From contig CAJHAA010000006.1 of the NCBI GenBank assembly GCA_904846265.1, positions 1-64,000 on the forward strand: a DNA stretch of 64,000 nt, read 5' to 3'. The DNA comes from Psychrobacter immobilis (GTDB lineage Bacteria; Pseudomonadota; Gammaproteobacteria; Pseudomonadales; Moraxellaceae). The notes below the pieces were generated by a model. That model searched no databases. It was not told the DNA's origin and saw only the letters and a list, made by a program, of their open reading frames with translations. Both the position numbers and the translations under genes were made by a program. Shown piece after piece: positions 1 to 11,567 of this stretch (positions within the stretch are counted from its first letter, which is position 1; each line of letters opens with the position of its first letter).

Positions 1-52
1 AATAAATACTCTATAAAGGAAATTATTTAAATTAACCAATAAAAAATTCATT

Positions 53-424
53 TTATTTTTTTTCTATTTTCTTAATAATATTAATTATTTGATTTTTTAA
101 TTCTTTATTATCTATATCTTTTATAGATTTTTTAACAATAAAAACAATATCTTTATTTTCTAAAGAATGAGCCTTTATACGAAAATGCTCACGTATTTGA
201 CGCTTGATTAAATTTCGCGCGACAGCTGTAGGAACTTTACGCTTGGTAATAGCCATGCCGACTCGTGGCTTACCATGATCATTGGTACGCACAAATGCCA
301 TTAGATGGCTCTGATGAAGCTTACGCTCAGGTGCATCAAAAACCTCACGGAAGGCTGCAGGCGCGAGCAAACGCTGCTCTTTGGTGAAGCGAGCATTAGC
401 TGCCGCTGAAACAGTATTGGACAT
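53..424 (-). CDS. rnpA: Ribonuclease P protein component
   Basis: Protein subunit of RNase P, which with the RNA subunit removes 5' leaders from precursor tRNAs. The translation has the family signature RNLIKRQIREHFR in its middle. The open frame runs upstream to 595, but that part reads as a hydrophobic non-family extension across a hairpin, so I place the start at the ATG at 424 (MSNTVSAA), giving 123 aa, a normal length. It lies downstream of rpmH in the usual rpmH-rnpA order, reading away from oriC. The last 40 or so codons are strikingly AT-rich and encode a Lys/Ile-rich tail ending IIKKIEKK, unlike the first two thirds of the gene. Identity is secure; the exact start is slightly less so. 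Confidence 0.95.
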   Translation of the reverse strand: MSNTVSAAANARFTKEQRLLAPAAFREVFDAPERKLHQSHLMAFVRTNDHGKPRVGMAITKRKVPTAVARNLIKRQIREHFRIKAHSLENKDIVFIVKKSIKDIDNKELKNQIINIIKKIEKK

Positions 425-500
425 AGCACAACCTAGTATAAGAGCGAATAACGGTAGCGGAAATAATAGCGCAGAAATAACAACAAAGTACAGAGACAAA

Positions 501-524
501 AAAAGCGCCGATGTGGGCGCTTTT
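501..524 (-). terminator. Hairpin with T-run between rpmH and rnpA
   Basis: A 9-bp inverted repeat (501-509 with 516-524, stem AAAAGCGCC) has a 6-nt loop. On the minus strand it is followed by seven T residues, complement of 498-504. It lies in the 200-bp gap between rpmH and rnpA, so it could partly terminate rpmH transcripts and lower rnpA expression. The function is inferred from structure and position. Confidence 0.6.
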
Positions 525-624
525 AATATATGGCTAAGTGTCAGTTGTGGTGATTGACTATCGCAATCTATAAATAATAGAAACACAACAAGCACTATAA
601 GCCATGCTTATCGCAATCTACTGA

Positions 625-759
625 TTATACAGTAAGACGATGACGTCCTTTAGCGCGGCGACGAGCTAAGACCTGACGGCCCTTTTTAGTTGCCATACGA
701 GCACGGAAACCGTGAGTACGTTTACGCTTGATCACGCTTGGTTGGAATGTACGTTTCAT
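625..759 (-). CDS. rpmH: 50S ribosomal protein L34
   Basis: L34 is a 44-aa, very basic protein of the large ribosomal subunit. Reading the minus strand from the ATG at 759 gives [14 protein letters not shown], then [13 protein letters not shown], ending GRHRLTV before TAA, the conserved L34 sequence with its usual length. It is the first gene left of oriC, transcribed away from dnaA and followed by rnpA 200 bp downstream. That gap is longer than in many bacteria, where the two genes nearly touch, and it holds a terminator-like hairpin. Confidence 0.97.
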   Translation of the reverse strand: MKRTFQPSVIKRKRTHGFRARMATKKGRQVLARRRAKGRHRLTV

Positions 760-839
760 AACTCACCTATCAAAATAATGGACTAAATTCGTAATAACGG
801 AGGATTATACCACCGCATAGAATCTGGGTCAATGAACTA

Positions 840-1230
840 ATTTAATCTATGTCGATGCAGACAGATATTTTGACAGAGGAAATATCATTTTAAATGATTC
901 ATCGTGTGTAAAGTTCATATTCATAACTAAAAAATAACGACTCAGTTAATTAATTCAGTGATGGATTCCTAAAAGTTATCCACAGTTTTTGTCGAACTCT
1001 ATAATAATTAACTATTAATATATATAAGTATTGTTGTTATTGGTAGCTCGATTATCTGTGGCTAAGTAAGTTTTCCTTTTTATTATCAATATATTGTACT
1101 ATGGGTAAACCTGTGGATAACCTGTGGGCTAAATATGGATAACTCACCTTTCAAAGTTATGCACAAAAGTATCCACAGCCTTATCCCCAAAAAACAAGGT
1201 TTTATCCACAGGGTATTTGTGTTAGATTAG
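840..1230. other. oriC: Chromosomal replication origin (oriC) with DnaA boxes
   Basis: The gene-free interval between rpmH and dnaA holds a cluster of DnaA boxes. Matches to TTATNCACA are at 976-984 (+), 1112-1120 (-, TGTGGATAA), 1157-1165 (+, TTATGCACA) and 1202-1210 (+). One-mismatch boxes are at 1134-1142, 1169-1177 and 1181-1189. A very AT-rich stretch at about 1003-1040 lies between the first box and the main cluster and could be the unwinding element. Position next to dnaA and the divergent flanking genes fit an origin. The dnaA promoter must lie in 1211-1382, but I see no strong consensus. Boundaries are approximate. Confidence 0.88.
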
Positions 1231-1382
1231 CCCCTACTTAATATATGGCTTCGTATAGTTTATCAACGTAACTCCCAATATGGTTTCCAACGGAAATAAT
1301 TGCGGAGAATATTAAGGGCTACGCAACAGATCACACTGCTAAAACACAAATATTATTTCAAATTATAGGGTTAGTATTTTTC

Positions 1383-2828
1383 ATGATAGACACAGCAAAT
1401 ATTTGGGATAAATGTCTAAATGACCTACGATATAACGTCAAAGACAACGTATTTACTATGTGGTTGAGACCATTAACAGCTCATCAAGAGGCGCAAACGC
1501 TGACTATACTTGCTCCTAATGATTATTTTGTGACTTACATCAAAAAAAACCACTTGCAAGAGATACAGCAGCTGGTTGCTAAGCACAGTCAGGGAAGTAT
1601 CGAAGAGGTGGTTGTGCGTGTTGATAACGCTGGCCGCGATAATGAAGACAATCGTCAATTGCAATCAGGGTCTTTGTTTGAAGAAGATAAACCCTCCCCT
1701 ACCCCTGCAGATCATAAGTTTGAAACCATTCATCATAACAATGCAAAAGCAGATATTGATGCTAATATGCGTCATGCAGAATTGGTTGATTCTGCTGATG
1801 CTAAGTCGTTGAGTTATCTAAACCCTGACTTTACTTTTGAAACTTTTGTCACTGGCAAGTCTAACAATTTGGCTTATAAAGCCTGTTATGAGCTTGGTAA
1901 GCGCCAATCAAAAAATCGACACAATCCTTTATTTATATACGGACCTTCTGGTTTGGGAAAAACGCATTTAATGCATTCTGTAGCACATCGATATTTAAAA
2001 AATAATCAAAGTTTTTATTATTTCACTTCTGAAAAATTTATTAATCAATTGGTTTATTCATTAAGAAATAATAAAATAGAAGATTTTAAAAAGAAAATTA
2101 AAAAAGTGGATTTATTGATTGTAGATGATATTCATGTATTGGCAGGAAAAACCAAAAGTAGTAATGAGTTTTTGACATTATTTGCAGATTTTACCAGTGG
2201 TGATAAACAACTGATTTTGGCTTCAGATCGTCATCCTTCGCAAATGACCGAATTCGATGAACGTTTCAGATCGCGATTTTCTTGGGGGCTCACTGTAGCA
2301 GTTGATCCGCCTGAGATTGATACTCGTGTGCAAATTTTGCAAAAAAAAGCAGCTTCATATGGTATGACACTGCCTAAAGAATGCGCATTATTCATCGCTC
2401 AAAACGTGGTTTCAAATGTTAGGCGTTTAGAAGGCGCTCTAAATCAAGTCTTTGCCAATGCTAACTTGACGGGTGCACAGATAACGCTTGAAATGGTGCA
2501 ATATGCGCTAAAAGACATCGTCGCGATGCGTGTGCAAGCTGTGAATATGGATAATATTCGCAAAGTGGTCGCTGAGTACTATGATGTGACCATCAAAGAA
2601 ATGATGGGTCGTAAACGCACACGCAGTATTGCCAGACCGCGTCAAATAGCGATGGCATTATCGCGTGAGTTGACTGGTGATAGCTTTCCTGAGATTGGTC
2701 AATCATTCGGCGGTCGCGATCATACAACGGTGATGCATGCTTGCGATAAAGTTAATGAGCTACGAGCAGCCGATCCTGCCTTTGATAAGGATTACAAAAC
2801 ACTGGCGTTGATGTTGCAAGCGGGTTAG
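1383..2828 (+). CDS. dnaA: Chromosomal replication initiator DnaA
   Basis: AAA+ ATPase that binds DnaA boxes, melts oriC and loads the helicase. The 481-aa protein has the N-terminal domain (residues 1-80), a poorly conserved linker (about 81-145), and an AAA+ module with Walker A GPSGLGKT at 187-194 and Walker B LLIVDDIH near 245. The C-terminal DNA-binding domain contains GRDHTTVMHACDKV. Start is the ATG at 1383. dnaN follows 161 bp downstream in the same direction. A roughly 150-bp part of the AAA+ coding region (about 2005-2155) is much AT-richer than its surroundings and encodes a Lys/Asn-rich stretch, although the frame and motifs are intact. Confidence 0.98.
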   Translation: MIDTANIWDKCLNDLRYNVKDNVFTMWLRPLTAHQEAQTLTILAPNDYFVTYIKKNHLQEIQQLVAKHSQGSIEEVVVRVDNAGRDNEDNRQLQSGSLFEEDKPSPTPADHKFETIHHNNAKADIDANMRHAELVDSADAKSLSYLNPDFTFETFVTGKSNNLAYKACYELGKRQSKNRHNPLFIYGPSGLGKTHLMHSVAHRYLKNNQSFYYFTSEKFINQLVYSLRNNKIEDFKKKIKKVDLLIVDDIHVLAGKTKSSNEFLTLFADFTSGDKQLILASDRHPSQMTEFDERFRSRFSWGLTVAVDPPEIDTRVQILQKKAASYGMTLPKECALFIAQNVVSNVRRLEGALNQVFANANLTGAQITLEMVQYALKDIVAMRVQAVNMDNIRKVVAEYYDVTIKEMMGRKRTRSIARPRQIAMALSRELTGDSFPEIGQSFGGRDHTTVMHACDKVNELRAADPAFDKDYKTLALMLQAG

Positions 2829-2989
2829 CAGGTCGCGGTATCACTATGTTTTAGTGGATTGATATGGTTTATAATATTAAAAATACGAGTAGACAGACAG
2901 CGAATGGATTATAGTCAATAGACAGGGTATGATTAAGCCATTATTGTTAAGTTTTATAATAAAAATCATTTAAATAAGAGTAACCAAGC

Positions 2990-4165
2990 ATGCAATTATC
3001 GATTAATCGAGAGTCGTTACTAAAAGCCATTAATTTGATCGCCAAGGCTGCTGATAAACGGCACAATATGGTTATTTTGGGCAATATCAAGCTACAGCTA
3101 TCCGAATCAACGCTTATTTTGACGGCCTCTGATTTAGAAGTAGAGCTGACATCGACTTTGAAATTGCCTGCTGGTGCTTGTGTTGAAGCTGGTACCACGA
3201 CTTTACCTGCAATAAAATTAAAGGACATCTGTAAATCATTGCCTGCGCAAGCTCAAATTAATTTGGCCACTCAAGAAAATGAACGCTGCTTATTAACCAG
3301 TGGCAAGAGTCGCTTCACCTTAGGGACATTACCTAGCGAAGATTATCCGAGTTTGGGTAATCCCGAAAATATCACGCCATTGACCATCAGTCGCAATCGT
3401 CTTATCGATTTGATTCATAAAACGCAGTTTGCAATGGCGATTCAAGATGTTCGCTATTATCTCACTGGTATGTTGTTTGACGTGTCGCAACAGCAGCTGA
3501 CGACGGTTGCAACCGATGGGCACCGATTGGCTTTGGCGCGCAGCGTTATCGATGTCAGTGCTGATTTAAATATGCAGGCTATTTTGCCCCGTAAAGCTGT
3601 GATTGAGCTTGAGCGCTTGGCCTCTGAGCTAGGAAAAATGCTTGGTGAGCAAGACAATCAGGTCACCTTGAGCTTTGGTCGTGAGTTTTTGCAAGTGAGC
3701 TTACCCTTTGGTGACGTTGATAGTGCAGGGCAGGTTAATCAAAACCTGATGGTGACTTTTACCGCGCGTCTGATTGATGGTAAATTCCCTGATTATCGCC
3801 GAGTGATGCCAAGTAATACGGATAAACTGGCTTTATTCAATCAAGAAAAAATGACGGACGTACTGCGCCGTGTCGCGATTTTAAGTAATGAAAAATCTCG
3901 CGGTGTGGTGTTTAATTTTGCCAGCGATGGCATGGTAGAAGTGCGTGCTAATAATGCAGAGCAAGATGAAGCGGTGGAGATGATACAGGCGAAGTATCAA
4001 GGTGAGCCGATGGAGCTGTCTTTTAATGCGGCTTATTTACAAGATGTGCTTGGCGTTATTCAAGGTGACTTGCAAATGCACATGAGCCAATCGAATGCTT
4101 CAGTGCTAGTCAATCAGTTGAATGATGAGTTCCATCAGTATGTCATTATGCCAATGCGTATATAG
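2990..4165 (+). CDS. dnaN: DNA polymerase III beta subunit (sliding clamp)
   Basis: Ring-shaped processivity clamp that tethers polymerases and repair proteins to DNA. The 391-aa product begins MQLSINRESLLKAINLI and ends HQYVIMPMRI, both typical of beta clamps, and its length fits three clamp domains of about 120-130 residues. The MPMRI C-terminus forms part of the hydrophobic pocket region known from the family. Start ATG at 2990 with AATAAGAG upstream as a modest ribosome-binding site. It sits between dnaA and recF, as expected. Separate transcription from recF is possible because the gap to recF is 169 bp. Confidence 0.98.
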   Translation: MQLSINRESLLKAINLIAKAADKRHNMVILGNIKLQLSESTLILTASDLEVELTSTLKLPAGACVEAGTTTLPAIKLKDICKSLPAQAQINLATQENERCLLTSGKSRFTLGTLPSEDYPSLGNPENITPLTISRNRLIDLIHKTQFAMAIQDVRYYLTGMLFDVSQQQLTTVATDGHRLALARSVIDVSADLNMQAILPRKAVIELERLASELGKMLGEQDNQVTLSFGREFLQVSLPFGDVDSAGQVNQNLMVTFTARLIDGKFPDYRRVMPSNTDKLALFNQEKMTDVLRRVAILSNEKSRGVVFNFASDGMVEVRANNAEQDEAVEMIQAKYQGEPMELSFNAAYLQDVLGVIQGDLQMHMSQSNASVLVNQLNDEFHQYVIMPMRI

Positions 4166-4334
4166 TTTCTATATGTTTTCAATAGGCTTGAGCACAGAGG
4201 CTAAAGACACTCAGTTTGCACTAAAAAATTAAGGTAAGCTGAGTTTCTTTGATTAAAATCCGGTATTTTAAATTCAATAATTATTAAACTTTTGCCTATT
4301 CTATAGGTAGCGTCAATAGGCGGCTGTCGGCATT

Positions 4335-5534
4335 ATGATTGAACGTCTACAAATATCGAACCTACGCAACCTGACGGAAGTCAATCTACATGCAACAGCT
4401 TGCAACGTCATTATCGGTGCCAATGGCAGTGGAAAAACTTCATTACTCGAAGCCATATTTCTGCTATCAAGAGGAAAAAGCTTTCGTCATCACCAGCCAA
4501 AACGCTACATTCAACATCATCATAATACAGTGACTGTGTACGCTAGACTCAATGATAGTAGTACTCTAGCTATCCAAAAACAAGCTGACGCGACCACAAT
4601 TCTACGTCTGAATCAAACCACTGTCTATAACCAAAGCATCTTAACTGAGCAGCTACCAACGCTACTGATAGATCCATCGACGATGGATATGTTAGAGCAG
4701 GGGAGTGCTAGTCGTCGCCAGCTGTTAGATTGGTTAGTGTTTCACATGAAACAAGGCTTTCATCCACAATGGCTCGCCTATCAGCGTCTATTAAAACAGC
4801 GCAATAGTTTACTAAAAAAGACACGTCATTTGACCCAAGTGCAGCTCGCTGAACTAAAATCGTGGGACAAAGGACTTAGCAATCATGCGGCACTGATTCA
4901 TCATTATCGTGAACGGATATTTGCAGAATGGCAGCCTTATTTTGCTGAAAGTATCGCGCAGTTATTGCCTACTTATGCGGAGCAATTGAGCCTTAGTTAT
5001 AATGCTGGTTACGATACGAATGTTGCGCTGGATATACAGCTTAACGAGCGCTTAGAACAGGATTTGCAACTGGGATATACTCGTATCGGTAATCACCGTG
5101 CTGATGTTCATGTGCATTGGCGCTCTAATGACTCGACAGCGTCGAATAACAATCTCTCAGATACAATGCGTGAAGCGGACACTAACCTCAAAGTACCTGT
5201 TATAAAAGAGCAGGCAGCCAATGTATTGTCGCGTGGTGAAAAAAAGCTATTAATTACAGCACTGCGTTTATCGCAACTGCCATTACTGCTAAATACCCAA
5301 AAGACTGATGATCTATCAAATGATAGTGCTCAGGTGACACCAGTGGTATTGCTAGATGATATTACTGCAGAGCTTGATGATAGGGCGATAGATATTCTAT
5401 TGTCGACGTTAGCGCAGCTGCCATGTCAGGTATTTATGACCAGTTTGACCGACGATATTTTGCCTTTGGTGCATAAATATTGGTCAAAACCCAGTACGTT
5501 TCATGTGAAACAAGGTCAAATCTTGAGTCCTTAA
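4335..5534 (+). CDS. recF: DNA replication and repair protein RecF
   Basis: SMC-like ATPase that helps load RecA onto gapped DNA through RecFOR. The 399-aa product has Walker A GANGSGKT at about residues 28-35, a signature-type segment NVLSRGEKKLLITALRLSQ, and Walker B VVLLDDITAELD near residue 340, so all ABC-type elements are present. It is somewhat longer than the common 360-aa family size, with an extra polar segment after about residue 255. The ATG at 4335 has only a weak Shine-Dalgarno sequence. Two ParB-site-like palindromes are embedded in the coding sequence, at 4738-4753 and 5497-5512. Confidence 0.96.
   Translation: MIERLQISNLRNLTEVNLHATACNVIIGANGSGKTSLLEAIFLLSRGKSFRHHQPKRYIQHHHNTVTVYARLNDSSTLAIQKQADATTILRLNQTTVYNQSILTEQLPTLLIDPSTMDMLEQGSASRRQLLDWLVFHMKQGFHPQWLAYQRLLKQRNSLLKKTRHLTQVQLAELKSWDKGLSNHAALIHHYRERIFAEWQPYFAESIAQLLPTYAEQLSLSYNAGYDTNVALDIQLNERLEQDLQLGYTRIGNHRADVHVHWRSNDSTASNNNLSDTMREADTNLKVPVIKEQAANVLSRGEKKLLITALRLSQLPLLLNTQKTDDLSNDSAQVTPVVLLDDITAELDDRAIDILLSTLAQLPCQVFMTSLTDDILPLVHKYWSKPSTFHVKQGQILSP
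4738..4753. promoter_or_regulatory. parS-like site inside recF
   Basis: The 16-mer TGTTTCACATGAAACA differs at one position from the bacterial centromere consensus TGTTNCACGTGAAACA. It lies about 3.6 kb from oriC, where ParB-binding sites are expected. Binding by ParB is inferred; the change is in the central dinucleotide and may weaken binding. Confidence 0.55.
5497..5512. promoter_or_regulatory. Degenerate parS-like site at the recF 3' end
   Basis: CGTTTCATGTGAAACA matches the ParB consensus at 14 of 16 positions. It falls near the end of recF, encoding part of STFHVKQGQ. Taken alone it could be chance; its company with six other matches near the origin makes it worth listing. Confidence 0.35.
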
Positions 5535-8650
<3,116 letters not shown>

Positions 8651-8703
8651 TTTAGACATCTAAGTTGGACATAAAGAGTTGCGAAATCATTGTTAATTAA
8701 TTA

Positions 8704-8742
8704 AAAAAACCACCGCTTTGGCAATCAAGGCGGTGGTTTTTT
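8704..8742 (+). terminator. Rho-independent terminator after gyrB
   Basis: A 13-bp stem (8704-8716 with 8730-8742, core ACCACCGC) with a T-run ending at 8742, located 54 bp after the gyrB stop. The A-run on the other arm would also allow function on the minus strand. Confidence 0.9.
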
Positions 8743-8753
8743 AATGTTAGAAT

Positions 8754-8769
8754 TGTTTCACGTGAAACT
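8754..8769. promoter_or_regulatory. parS site between gyrB and mntP
   Basis: TGTTTCACGTGAAACT matches the ParB-binding consensus TGTTNCACGTGAAACA at 15 of 16 positions, with a perfect central core. Intergenic, about 7.6 kb from oriC. An identical 16-mer occurs at 9469-9484. Likely bound by ParB for origin segregation. Confidence 0.78.
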
Positions 8770-8792
8770 TAGTTTACGAATTGCTTTAGATA

Positions 8793-9386
8793 ATGGATAT
8801 AGAAATGATCGAAGTTTTTTTACTTGCGATAGCCTTGGCGATGGATGCATTTGCGGTATCAATTGGGCTAGGGGCTAAATCACAAAAGCAATCATCTGCT
8901 TATGTGCTTCGTTTAGCCATTTATGCAGCGCTGTATTTTGGTATTGCACAGGGTGTGATGCCGCTAATTGGTTATCTATTGGGTGCAGTATTATTAGGCT
9001 GGTTAGCGACTGCTGCACCGTGGATTGGTGGTGGGATTCTTATTCTGCTTGGCGCTAAAATGTTATATGACGCGTTTAATGGTGAGATTGAAGCGGTGTT
9101 AGCAGACAGTTTCGATGGAGACATACAAGAAAAAATCAATCATCGTATGATGTTTACGCTGGCTATTGCTACCAGTATTGATGCGATGGCAGCAGGCTTT
9201 ACTTTGAATTTACTGGCAGTTAATGCATGGCTAGCGTGCTTCATCATCGCTATTGTCACCGCTGTATTTGGCTTTTTCGGTATCTATTTAGGTAAGTCTT
9301 CTGGAACTTGGCTTGAGGATAAAGCTGAGATGCTTGGTGGATTAGTATTGATAGCTATTGGTATAAAGGTGATGTTTATCCGTTAA
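8793..9386 (+). CDS. mntP: Manganese efflux pump MntP
   Basis: Small inner-membrane protein that exports Mn(II) and so limits manganese toxicity. The 197-aa translation is almost entirely hydrophobic with about six membrane segments and carries the two family repeats with paired acidic residues, [19 protein letters not shown] near the N-terminus and [19 protein letters not shown] in the middle. Start is uncertain: the ATG at 8793 (MDIEMIEV) or the ATG at 8805, which is better spaced from GGATATAG. No Mn riboswitch fits in the 23 bp between the parS site and the gene. It is flanked by strong terminators on both sides, so it is probably monocistronic. Confidence 0.9.
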   Translation: MDIEMIEVFLLAIALAMDAFAVSIGLGAKSQKQSSAYVLRLAIYAALYFGIAQGVMPLIGYLLGAVLLGWLATAAPWIGGGILILLGAKMLYDAFNGEIEAVLADSFDGDIQEKINHRMMFTLAIATSIDAMAAGFTLNLLAVNAWLACFIIAIVTAVFGFFGIYLGKSSGTWLEDKAEMLGGLVLIAIGIKVMFIR

Positions 9387-9419
9387 TAAGCATCATTATT
9401 TGGCTTGATTCTCTACAAT

Positions 9420-9457
9420 AAAAAGCACCCCTTTGATGATCAAAGGGGTGCTTTTTT
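9420..9457 (+). terminator. Bidirectional terminator after mntP
   Basis: An 18-bp perfect inverted repeat (9420-9437 with 9439-9456, core GCACCCCTTTGAT) followed by T residues. It lies 34 bp after mntP and faces the convergent rlmF gene, so it can serve both strands. Confidence 0.9.
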
Positions 9458-9468
9458 AATAAAGGCTT

Positions 9469-9484
9469 TGTTTCACGTGAAACT
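9469..9484. promoter_or_regulatory. parS site between mntP and rlmF
   Basis: TGTTTCACGTGAAACT, identical to the site at 8754-8769 and one base from the full consensus. It lies in a convergent intergenic gap just outside the terminator, about 8.3 kb from oriC. Confidence 0.78.
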
Positions 9485-9509
9485 ATAACTATTTTATATT
9501 AACTACTAT

Positions 9510-10598
9510 CTACTCTTCGTCAGTATCAAAACGCCATGCAAGTATACGCGTACTTTTTTGACCTTGGCTCATCTCAATGATGCGCATTTGAGCAACACCA
9601 AGTTGTTTTAGCAGTAGTTGCATTGGTTTCACGTTTTCTGACTTTGAGACTAAACTTGTGAACCAGCCAACATGCTCAGCGAAATCTTGACTCTCTTTTG
9701 CCATTTTGGTTAAGAAGGCAATCTCACCGCCCTCAGACCATAGCTCTTTATGCTGACCACCAAAGTTTAGATTCTGTGCGGCATTGCCAGACTTGGTTGA
9801 GCTGCGGCTGATTTGTGCGTTCTCATTCTTACCACGATGTCGTTGCAAATTATGTTGCTTACGGCTATTGGCTTCCATCGCTTCTTCTAATGAGGCATGG
9901 AACGGTGGATTACATACCACCACATCAAAGTAATCTTGGCGACCGATGATATTTTTAAAAATAAATTTAGGTTCGGTCTGTAGTTTGACTTTAACGGCAC
10001 TCTTGAGCTTTGGATTGGTCTCACAAATAAGCGCTGCCGTATTGACCGAAATAGGGTCAATGTCTGAGGCAGTAAAGCGCCAGCCATAGCTTTGGCTGCC
10101 AACAATAGGATAAATCGCGCTGGCACCCGTGCCAATATCGAGGGCGTGGATTTCTTTGCCAGTCGGCGGGGTATTCTCTTTATTAACATGCGTCGTTTGC
10201 GCAAGTAAATCGGCAATATAGTGAATATAATCGGCACGTCCTGGAATCGGTGGACATAAATAGCCTTCCGGAATATCCCAAAACTTCACACCATAATAAT
10301 TTGCTAGTAGTGCCTGATTAAGGACGCGCACGGCGGCGCTGTCTGAGAAGTTAATCGTCGACTCGCCCTTAGGATTGGTAATGGTATGCTTAGCAAGCTC
10401 AGGCAAAGCGCGAGTCAATACTTCAAAGTCATAACGACCTTGGTGCGGATTGCGCGGATGTAGCTGCCCTAATTTTTTAGCAGTCTCAGGCGATCTGTTT
10501 CGGTGATTGTTGGTGGTCGGGCGACGGTTCATAGGCTTACTGGTCATAGTATCGGGCTTTGATGTTTGAATATAATGCACCATTTTAGCAGGTTTCAC
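9510..10598 (-). CDS. rlmF: 23S rRNA (adenine-1618-N6)-methyltransferase RlmF
   Basis: SAM-dependent enzyme that methylates A1618 of 23S rRNA. The protein has the family N-terminal block [16 protein letters not shown], the SAM-binding segment [14 protein letters not shown], and the N6-adenine methyltransferase catalytic motif NPPF in [15 protein letters not shown]. The long open frame (362 aa) begins at a GTG; ATGs at the 6th, 18th and 23rd codons are also possible, and no Shine-Dalgarno sequence decides between them. The conserved domain starts only near residue 40, so a shorter protein is plausible. It converges on mntP and lies 14 bp after the LysE-family gene, with which it may be cotranscribed. 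Confidence 0.93.
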   Translation of the reverse strand: MKPAKMVHYIQTSKPDTMTSKPMNRRPTTNNHRNRSPETAKKLGQLHPRNPHQGRYDFEVLTRALPELAKHTITNPKGESTINFSDSAAVRVLNQALLANYYGVKFWDIPEGYLCPPIPGRADYIHYIADLLAQTTHVNKENTPPTGKEIHALDIGTGASAIYPIVGSQSYGWRFTASDIDPISVNTAALICETNPKLKSAVKVKLQTEPKFIFKNIIGRQDYFDVVVCNPPFHASLEEAMEANSRKQHNLQRHRGKNENAQISRSSTKSGNAAQNLNFGGQHKELWSEGGEIAFLTKMAKESQDFAEHVGWFTSLVSKSENVKPMQLLLKQLGVAQMRIIEMSQGQKSTRILAWRFDTDEE

Positions 10599-10612
10599 GA
10601 GTCACTAGCGCC

Positions 10613-11350
10613 TTATCGACTACGTAAAATCAGATTTAATCCCAATATTATCATCGCTGTACCCAATACGCGGTCGATCCAATGTTCAAAACGCTGAAAG
10701 CGACGATGAATGGCAGGAATAGACAGTAACATCACCACGGTGCTAAACCATGCCATCTGCAAGACCATCATCCATACACCATAAATAGCCAATTGCCACA
10801 GCGGTATATCGGGTGATAAAACGAGGGTAAATATCGCGACGAAATAGACGGGCGCTTTGGGATTAAACACATTGCAAAAAAAGCCACGACGTAGGATGGA
10901 AGCGGTTGAGTCTGTATCGGTAGGCGGTTTTCTATTAGAAATAGCTTTATCAGAAAGCTCGGCATCACTGGTAGAAGTCGTTTGCTTAATAAGCATATCT
11001 TGTGAAACGTGAACACCTGAATCTATTAGCTCTACTGGATTTGCTAATTCTGATGTTTTTTTCGGTTTGGCTTGAATACCTTGCCATCCTAGATAAATAA
11101 GATAACTGCCGCCCAACCACTTAATAGCAGTGAGTAGTGGCTGCGAATGGGCGATGAGCGTTGCCAGTCCTAGCACCGAATAGATAATGTGTACGGCAAG
11201 ACCTAAGGTAATACCAAGACTACAAATCAAACCCGTGCGTCTACCTTTTGCCAAGGTTTGCTGTGAGACTAACACAAAATCAGGACCCGGAGAGGCGGCA
11301 GCGAGTAGATGGACGCTGGTGATAAGCAAAAAACCGTGCCAAAATTCCAT
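10613..11350 (-). CDS. LysE/RhtB-family exporter
   Basis: Predicted inner-membrane exporter of amino acids or related metabolites. From the ATG at 11350 (MEFWHGFLLITSVHLLAAAS) the protein is 245 aa with about six membrane segments. The family-typical PGPDF motif follows the first helix, and GRRTGLICSLGITLGLAVH follows the next loop. The open frame extends 25 codons further upstream, but those residues are polar and the family starts at MEFW. A hydrophilic loop of about 55 residues (roughly 95-150) separates the N- and C-terminal halves and is longer than usual. The substrate cannot be told from sequence. The stop is 14 bp before rlmF. Confidence 0.85.
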   Translation of the reverse strand: MEFWHGFLLITSVHLLAAASPGPDFVLVSQQTLAKGRRTGLICSLGITLGLAVHIIYSVLGLATLIAHSQPLLTAIKWLGGSYLIYLGWQGIQAKPKKTSELANPVELIDSGVHVSQDMLIKQTTSTSDAELSDKAISNRKPPTDTDSTASILRRGFFCNVFNPKAPVYFVAIFTLVLSPDIPLWQLAIYGVWMMVLQMAWFSTVVMLLSIPAIHRRFQRFEHWIDRVLGTAMIILGLNLILRSR

Positions 11351-11567
11351 AAAATGCTCTGAGTCATATTTTGAGTTAGATAATAGTTGCACATTACCGT
11401 AAATGAGGTCAACTGATATTGACACCAGCTATTGATGCTCATGCTAAAACGATGCTTGCGTTGCACCGAACGTATGTCTATATTAAAAGGAAGGTTTATT
11501 AGCTGTAGTAATATCAATTTAGTGTAATTTGTACTCTATAAATGAATGCTTTAAAAAGGATAAGACC

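Noticed and set aside
425-595. N-terminal extension of rnpA to 595
   Set aside because: Hydrophobic and unlike RnpA; it crosses the hairpin at 501-524, while the ATG at 424 gives a normal-length protein.
8744-8792. Manganese riboswitch upstream of mntP
   Set aside because: Only about 50 bp lies between the gyrB terminator and mntP, and it is largely occupied by the parS site, so there is no room for the aptamer.
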